Assembly (NCBI GenBank): GCA_964475385.1
Contig: CAYYWV010000096.1
Span: 1 to 9,366 of the forward strand
Source: CAYYWV01 sp964475385
GTDB lineage: Bacteria > Pseudomonadota > Alphaproteobacteria > JAAXGF01
Direction of reading: 5' to 3'
Length of the DNA stretch: 9,366 bases
The notes under the pieces are model-generated. The model saw only the letters and a program-made list of their open reading frames with translations. It did no database searches and was not told the DNA's origin. The translations under genes and the position numbers were made by a program. Position 1 is the stretch's first letter; each line of letters starts with the position of its first letter. This document shows positions 5,190-9,366 of the stretch, piece after piece.

Positions 5190-7798
5190 GGGCCGGAGAG
5201 AGTCCCAAGGGTCGGGGGCGTCGGGCCGCGTCCGCCTTCGGCGTTCTTCAGGCCAGGCCGTTCCGAAGGTTCGATCCGATAGCCGAGCCGCGCGACCGCG
5301 GCTTCAAGCCGCTCGGGTGACGTCGCAGCGGGCGCATAGACGACATGGATGGTCTTGGTCTCCGGGTCGCCCTCGACGATCCGCACCCCGCCCTCGGCGA
5401 GGAGGGCGGTGCGTATCCTCTCGACACAGCGCCGGCAGTGGATGTCGGGAACGAAAAAGCGCAGCTCGGCTTCGACATCGGCCAGCGCCGAGACCCTTTT
5501 CCCGACCGATCCGAAAGCGGCCGGATCGGGGAGAACGGTCTTGGAGCGGGGCGATGACGCCTTCAGAATTTCGCCTCCAAACGAGTTGGCGAGCACCAGG
5601 CTCACGCTCGCCGCCATGGCCGCCATGGCCCAGGCCGGGTGGACGATGCCGGTGGCCGCGACCGGCACGCCGAGCCCGTTGAACAGGAAGGCGAGCCACA
5701 GGTTCTGGACCGTCTTGCGATAGCTCATTGCGCCAATGGCGATCGCCTCGGGCGCGGCGCTGAGACGGTTGCCGATCAGGACGACATCGGAGGACTCGAT
5801 GGCGATGTCCGTGCCCGCGCCGATAGCGATTCCGACATGGGCCTGCATCAGCGCCGGCGCGTCGTTGATTCCGTCGCCAACCATGGCGACCCTGGCGCCC
5901 TGGCGCTGATGCGCGCGCACCTGCGCCGCCTTCTCCTGGGGGGCGAGCCGGGCATGGACTTTCTCGATCCCGACCTGCCGGGCGACGGCCTCGGCGGCCT
6001 GTCGGTTGTCGCCCGTCAGCATAACCGGCGTGATCCGGAGGGCCTTCAACGTGGCGATGGCGTTCCTGGCGTCCGGTTTGATCGCATCGGCAATAGCGAG
6101 CACGCCGGCTGTCTCCCCGTCCACGGAAACGAGGACCGCCGTGCGGGCGCGGGCTTCCTGCGCGGTGAGCGCCGCTTCGGCGGGCGTGGGGTCCACCCCG
6201 TGCGCGCGCAGGAATTCCGGCGTTCCAACCAGCACCCGGTGATCCTCGACCACGGCTTCGACGCCTTGCCCTCCGGTTGCCAGGAAGTCACGGCTTGCAG
6301 GAATCGCGAGCGCCTCCGCCTCGGCGGCCGCGACGATGGCGCGCGCGAGCGGGTGCTCCGAAGCGGCTTCGGCGCCGGCCGCGAGGCGTAAGAGCATCCG
6401 CCGATCGCGCCCGCCGACCGCCTCGACCGCGACAAGGCGGGGCGCGCCTTCGGTGATGGTTCCGGTCTTGTCGAGCACGATGTGGGTGATGTCCTTGAGG
6501 ATCTGAAACGCCTCGCCCGAGCGCATAAGGATGCCGCGTTCGGCGGCCATGCCGCCGCCTCGGATAAGGGCGAGCGGCGTCGCCATCCCGAGCGCACAAG
6601 GGTACCCCATCACCAGCACCGTGACAGCAGCGTAGATCGCGGTGACCCAGCGCATCTCGCCGGCCCAGGCGAGCGGAGCGAAGCCCCAGAACAAGAGCGC
6701 TGCGGCTGCGATTCCGAGCACAACCGGCACGTAGTAGAGAAGGACGCGATCAACCAGGACCACGATGCCGGGCTTCATCGCTTTCGCCTCTTCGACCTGA
6801 CGCGCGACCTGATGCAGGAAGCTGTCCTCGCCGGTGCGGCTGACACGCACCAGAAGCGCGCCGGTCTGATTGACGCTGCCGCCGATCACTTCGTCGCCGG
6901 CCCTCTTTTCCTCGGGCATCGGCTCGCCGGTCACGATTGACTGATCGACCGCGCTCGCTCCGTCCTCGACCACGCCGTCGACGGGGATGCGCTCGCCGGG
7001 GCGAACGCGAACGAGATCGCCGACCGCCACTTCCTCGATCGCGACCTCGCGCTCTTTTCCGCCGCGGACCACCCGCGCGGTCGGAGGCTGCATCGCAAGC
7101 AGTCGGCGGACGCTCTCCGAGGCCCTCGTCCGGACGATAAGCGACACATAGCCCGAGAGCAGGTGATAGGCGGTGAGAAAGACGACAACGCCGAAGAAGT
7201 CGACAGGCGGGAAGCCGGCGAAGCCCCGCCAGTCGAAAAACGGCAACGGGGTTCCGAGAACGCCGCCCACATAAGCGCCGATCGCGCCTACGGAAAGAAG
7301 GACGTGCTGGTTCGTGATCCTGCGCCATGCGGCGCTCCAGGCCATGCGAATGATCCGTCGCCCATTCCAGAAAAAGACATAAGTCGCGAGCGCCCAGGCG
7401 ACCCAGGCCTGCCACTCCTCCATCCGCCACAGGCCCAGCGCCATCGCCGCCATGGCGAGCGCCATGACGGCCGCGACCAGCGCCGCGGAGGCGAGGTCGT
7501 CGCGTTCCTTGCGCTTGAGAGCGATCTGCTCGTCGAGGGCGTCGCGTTTGCGCGGATCGCGCACGGTGTAGCCGAGCGCCCGTAATGTTTCCTTGATTTT
7601 GGCCGCGCTCGTCTCTCGCGGTCTAAAACGGACCAGGGCCTCCTCGTGCGCGAGCGAGACATGGACCTCTTCGACGCCCCGCTCGCGGCCGAGGCCGCGC
7701 AGAATCGCATTCGCGCAGAACGAGCAGCTCATGCCGCCGATCTTGAGCTGGAGGCTTGCGATCTCTCCCGCCCTGGGGCTTTCGAAGGGCTGGGCCAT
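5186..7798 (-). CDS. P1B-type heavy-metal-translocating ATPase with N- and C-terminal HMA domains
   Basis: This 870-residue pump would use ATP to move a soft metal ion across the inner membrane. The N-terminal HMA domain (about 15-80) has G22-M-S-C25-S-F-C28. Eight membrane segments lie near 103-123, 132-150, 163-182, 201-222, 350-373, 385-410, 697-716 and 718-738. Catalytic motifs are complete: T290-G-E-P293, phosphorylated Asp in D443-K-T-G-T, S480-E-H-P-L484, T595-G-D-N598 and G641-D-G-I-N-D646. The transport motif reads Y399-P-C401 rather than C-P-C, and the seventh and eighth segments carry F706-N707 and M728-x-x-S731-V732 where Cu(I) pumps have YN and MxxSS. A second HMA-like domain at about 776-843 has C788-R-R-C791. 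ATG 7798 was chosen because it has AGAGGA at 7808-7803 and lies downstream of a MerR-type promoter; in-frame ATGs further up (7924, 7897) fall inside that promoter. Metal specificity is uncertain. Confidence 0.95.
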   Translation of the reverse strand: MAQPFESPRAGEIASLQLKIGGMSCSFCANAILRGLGRERGVEEVHVSLAHEEALVRFRPRETSAAKIKETLRALGYTVRDPRKRDALDEQIALKRKERDDLASAALVAAVMALAMAAMALGLWRMEEWQAWVAWALATYVFFWNGRRIIRMAWSAAWRRITNQHVLLSVGAIGAYVGGVLGTPLPFFDWRGFAGFPPVDFFGVVVFLTAYHLLSGYVSLIVRTRASESVRRLLAMQPPTARVVRGGKEREVAIEEVAVGDLVRVRPGERIPVDGVVEDGASAVDQSIVTGEPMPEEKRAGDEVIGGSVNQTGALLVRVSRTGEDSFLHQVARQVEEAKAMKPGIVVLVDRVLLYYVPVVLGIAAAALLFWGFAPLAWAGEMRWVTAIYAAVTVLVMGYPCALGMATPLALIRGGGMAAERGILMRSGEAFQILKDITHIVLDKTGTITEGAPRLVAVEAVGGRDRRMLLRLAAGAEAASEHPLARAIVAAAEAEALAIPASRDFLATGGQGVEAVVEDHRVLVGTPEFLRAHGVDPTPAEAALTAQEARARTAVLVSVDGETAGVLAIADAIKPDARNAIATLKALRITPVMLTGDNRQAAEAVARQVGIEKVHARLAPQEKAAQVRAHQRQGARVAMVGDGINDAPALMQAHVGIAIGAGTDIAIESSDVVLIGNRLSAAPEAIAIGAMSYRKTVQNLWLAFLFNGLGVPVAATGIVHPAWAMAAMAASVSLVLANSFGGEILKASSPRSKTVLPDPAAFGSVGKRVSALADVEAELRFFVPDIHCRRCVERIRTALLAEGGVRIVEGDPETKTIHVVYAPAATSPERLEAAVARLGYRIEPSERPGLKNAEGGRGPTPPTLGTLSGP

Positions 7799-7892
7799 GC
7801 TGTCCTCTGTCCGTGCGATTCCGCGCCCGTTCCGGAGCGTCGCCGGTTCAAGGGAGCTCGGTCTCGATGGTCGCGCCAACCGTTCAGACGGA

Positions 7893-7924
7893 AGCATACG
7901 CCCCGTACCAAGATACGGAATCAA
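7893..7924 (-). promoter_or_regulatory. MerR-family metal-responsive promoter/operator of the ATPase operon
   Basis: Reading the minus strand, a -35 box TTGATT (7924-7919) is followed by a 20-bp spacer (7918-7899) and a -10 box TATGCT (7898-7893). The spacer begins with the dyad CCGTA-TCTTGG-TACGG (7918-7903). An overlong spacer of 19-20 bp filled by a dyad directly after the -35 box is the hallmark of promoters activated by MerR, ZntR, CueR and relatives. The dyad resembles the classical mer operator (CCGTAC-N4-GTACGG) much more than the CueR type (CCTTCC...GGAAGG). The ATPase ATG lies about 95 bases downstream. The regulator gene is not in the window. Confidence 0.82.
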
Positions 7925-7927
7925 GGG

Positions 7928-7962
7928 AAAACGGGACGTCAGAGGCTCTTCACGCCGTCCCG
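7928..7962 (-). terminator. Intrinsic terminator of the methyltransferase gene
   Basis: On the minus strand CGGGACG (7962-7956) pairs with CGTCCCG (7938-7932) around a 17-base loop that contains the methyltransferase TGA, and four Ts follow (7931-7928). The stem is 7 bp and GC-rich. It sits three bases before the -35 box of the ATPase promoter, so it would insulate the metal-responsive operon from read-through. Confidence 0.65.
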
Positions 7963-8606
7963 GGCCGGGCCACGATCAGCTTGATGATGTCGTCGTGAAG
8001 AAAGGTCCGTTCGACCAGTTTCAGCCCCGCCGCGGGCATGTACTGCTCGGTGTTGCGGTCGAAAGCCGCGCCATAGGCCCAGCGGACCCAAGGGGTCCAA
8101 AGGCGCATGACCGCCTGCCTGAACCGGCTCTTGGGCCAGGCGTATTCGAGGATGCGGATCTCACCGGTGGTTTTGCAGAGCCGCGCGAGCTCCTCAAGCG
8201 CCGGCTGCTGGTCGGCGTCGTCGAGCACGCAGAACAGGAAGGTCGCGACGATGAAATCGAAGTGGCGGTCGGGAAGGCCGGTGCGCCGCACGTCCGCTAC
8301 GCGAAGCTCGGCCGCCACGCCGAGTCGCGTCCGCCGGCGCTCCGCCCGGGCGAGCATGGCTTCGCTGAAGTCGATGCCGATGACGCGCGCTTGCGATGGG
8401 TAGAACGGCATGTTGCGGCCGGTCCCGACGCCGGCGTCGAGCACGGTTCCGTGGACGCCCTCGAAGATGCGCTGCCGCAACGACCGATAGCGCCCGTACT
8501 CGAACGGAAGGTCGAGAAGGTCGTAAAACCGCGCGATTCGTTCGTAAGTGCGGCGTTTCGGGGGCGGCGCGGTCGTGCGTTCCACATGCGTCTCCTGAGT
8601 AGGCAT
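7950..8606 (-). CDS. Class I SAM-dependent methyltransferase, UbiE/PmtA-like
   Basis: This soluble 218-residue protein has a Rossmann-type methyltransferase fold. The N-terminal part (Y21-E-R-I-A-R-F-Y28, L31-D-L-P-F35) is characteristic of the UbiE/phospholipid N-methyltransferase group. Motif I, which binds S-adenosylmethionine, is V55-L-D-A-G-V-G-T-G63, followed by the acidic-loop strand G77-I-D-F-S-E-A-M-L85, A104-D-V106 and the post-motif L111-P-D...F116-D-F. The closest functional guess is a phosphatidylethanolamine N-methyltransferase (PmtA) or a quinone methyltransferase relative; the substrate is not determined by the sequence. ATG 8606 was preferred, with GGAGG at 8621-8617; an in-frame GTG six codons downstream (V8) also has a good GGAG before it and is an alternative. 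It ends at a terminator, so it is a separate unit from the ATPase. The open frame running further upstream is out of character and non-coding. Confidence 0.85.
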   Translation of the reverse strand: MPTQETHVERTTAPPPKRRTYERIARFYDLLDLPFEYGRYRSLRQRIFEGVHGTVLDAGVGTGRNMPFYPSQARVIGIDFSEAMLARAERRRTRLGVAAELRVADVRRTGLPDRHFDFIVATFLFCVLDDADQQPALEELARLCKTTGEIRILEYAWPKSRFRQAVMRLWTPWVRWAYGAAFDRNTEQYMPAAGLKLVERTFLHDDIIKLIVARPGTA

Positions 8607-8621
8607 GGAGGAATTGCCTCC
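8607..8621 (-). promoter_or_regulatory. Shine-Dalgarno of the methyltransferase inside a small hairpin
   Basis: In the minus-strand RNA, the ribosome-binding sequence GGAGG (8621-8617) can pair exactly with CCTCC (8611-8607), which directly precedes the ATG at 8606. The loop is CAATT. The pairing would mask the ribosome-binding site and might lower or modulate initiation, for example with temperature. The stem is short (5 bp), so this may be chance. Confidence 0.4.
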
Positions 8622-8714
8622 GGGCGCGTCCCCGGTCGGCTGCCTGTTCGTCGAATCCCGAAGGCGGCGCGATCGAGGCTGGCGTGCAGCGCCCTTTCGT
8701 GGCGCCAGCCTTGG

Positions 8715-8741
8715 AGATAGGGACGCACTCGGTCCTTTCAA
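8715..8741 (-). promoter_or_regulatory. Candidate promoter of the methyltransferase, RpoH-like
   Basis: On the minus strand TTGAAA (8741-8736) is followed after 13 bases by CCCTATCT (8722-8715). Read as alphaproteobacterial heat-shock (RpoH) form, CTTG-N17/18-CYTATNT, it is GTTG-N17-CCTATCT with only the first base off in the two boxes. Read as sigma-70 it has a good -35 and a poor -10 box with 16-bp spacing. It lies about 110 bases before the ATG and after the end of the upstream NHL gene. Confidence 0.4.
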
Positions 8742-8866
8742 CGAGATTTTTACGTTCGGGCGACGGACAGGGCGGGCGAAGGCCGGCTGGGTTGCGCTTT
8801 TCGGTTCGCATGCGGTCGCGCCTCGGCCTTGCCGGCCTTGCCGTCCTTTCCGGTCAGGCCTCGGGA

Positions 8867-9366
8867 TTATTGCGCGGGCAGCCACTTCTCGATTCGGTTG
8901 TTGAGGAAATCGGCGACGAAGACCGCGCCGTCGTCGGCCACGGCAACGGCGATGGCGTGGCGGAACTGGCCCGGCCCTTCGCCCTCGCCGCCGAACGCGG
9001 TCAGAAAGGTTCCGTCGGCGGCGAACTTCTGGACGCGGTTGTTGTAGAAGTCGGCGACGAACACGGTGCCGTCGGGGGCGACGGTGACATTGGTGGTGAC
9101 CGCGAACCAGCCGTTGAAAGGGCCGAAGATATCCATAGCGAACGGTCCGCCCCACTTGCGCAGGAATCGGCCCTCGGCGTCGAAGGCCTGGATGCGGTCG
9201 TTGTAACCGTCGGCGACGTAGAGCGTGCCGTCCGCGCCGAGCGCGACATCGGTCGGGTAGTTGAACGCGCCCGCGCGGATGCCCTTGCGCCCGGTCGCGC
9301 CCCACTGGCGGACGAAGGTTCCGTCGGCGCGCAGGCGCTGGACGCGGTGGTTGTAGAAGTCGGCGA
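8867..9366 (-). CDS. NHL-repeat beta-propeller protein, 3' part only
   Basis: The reading frame enters from the right edge of the window and ends at TAA (8869-8867), giving 165 residues of the C-terminus; the start is outside. The fragment is made of NHL repeats of roughly 46-55 residues. Each has the pattern [V]-A-D-x-x-N-x-R-[IV]-Q-x-[FL], then D/E-G-x-F-L, W/F-G and a Phe before the next Val-Ala strand. Four ADxxN(x)R elements are visible: AD-FYNHR at the edge, AD-GYNDR, AD-FYNNR and AD-FLNNR near the end. Such repeats form beta-propellers that bind ligands or partners, often in secreted or periplasmic proteins; some bacterial ones are called peptidyl-alpha-hydroxyglycine-like or SMP-30-like, but no catalytic residue can be assigned here. 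The chain ends shortly after the outer strand of a blade, as expected when the first strand comes from the N-terminus. Confidence 0.88.
   Translation of the reverse strand, partial: ADFYNHRVQRLRADGTFVRQWGATGRKGIRAGAFNYPTDVALGADGTLYVADGYNDRIQAFDAEGRFLRKWGGPFAMDIFGPFNGWFAVTTNVTVAPDGTVFVADFYNNRVQKFAADGTFLTAFGGEGEGPGQFRHAIAVAVADDGAVFVADFLNNRIEKWLPAQ
8893..9366. repeat. Imperfect DNA repeats of the NHL coding region
   Basis: The blade core is conserved at DNA level about every 150 bp. The segments at 9031-9057 and 9340-9366 are identical at 26 of 27 positions, 309 bp apart (two blades). More diverged copies lie near 8893-8920 and 9188-9216. This reflects repeat duplication inside the gene and is not a mobile element. 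Confidence 0.75.

Noticed and set aside
4176..5282. 368-codon open frame on the plus strand opposite the flippase-like gene
   Set aside because: Hydrophilic low-complexity composition typical of the antisense of a membrane protein gene; no ribosome-binding site or motif.
7593..8720. 375-codon plus-strand frame opposite the methyltransferase and the ATPase 5' end
   Set aside because: It runs through two minus-strand genes, a promoter and a terminator, and shows no protein family features.
8607..9305. Upstream extension of the methyltransferase frame, giving a 451-residue protein
   Set aside because: The added part is antisense or out-of-frame with respect to the NHL repeats, extremely Arg-rich, and the conserved methyltransferase sequence begins just after ATG 8606.

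Overview
The window looks like chromosomal sequence from a GC-rich bacterium, most likely a proteobacterium and possibly an alphaproteobacterium. The reasons are GC-rich third codon positions in most genes, a complete TRAP transporter, and promoter-like elements of proteobacterial type. The organism cannot be named from the sequence alone. No tRNA, rRNA, CRISPR array, insertion sequence or transposase was seen.

Layout. Positions 1-882 hold no convincing gene; they carry several palindromes and a strong hairpin close to the first gene. From 883 to 3971 on the plus strand lies a complete three-gene TRAP (tripartite ATP-independent periplasmic) uptake system in the order small permease (dctQ), large permease (dctM), substrate-binding protein (dctP). 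dctQ and dctM overlap by one base. dctP follows a 156-bp gap that contains a sigma-54-like element. Three inverted repeats follow dctP, the last resembling an intrinsic terminator, and they separate the operon from convergent minus-strand genes.

On the minus strand, read from right to left, come: the 3' part of an NHL-repeat beta-propeller gene (it runs off the right edge), a small SAM-dependent methyltransferase (7950-8606) with its own terminator, a P1B-type metal-transporting ATPase (5186-7798), and a flippase-like membrane protein of the LPG_synthase_TM/UPF0104 family (4101-5189). The last two genes overlap by 4 bases (GTGA) and should form one translationally coupled operon.

The most interesting part is the ATPase operon. 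Its upstream DNA carries a near-textbook MerR-family metal-responsive promoter: TTGATT and TATGCT separated by 20 bp, with a CCGTA-N6-TACGG dyad filling the spacer. The ATPase departs from classical Cu(I) pumps in its transport site: Y-P-C instead of C-P-C, F-N instead of Y-N, and M-x-x-S-V instead of M-x-x-S-S. It also carries a second HMA-like metal-binding domain at its C-terminus. Together with the coupled flippase-like gene, this suggests a metal-induced export module with a possible membrane-lipid component. That reading is an inference. Separately, the TRAP binding protein lacks the usual substrate-carboxylate arginine, so its ligand may be atypical.
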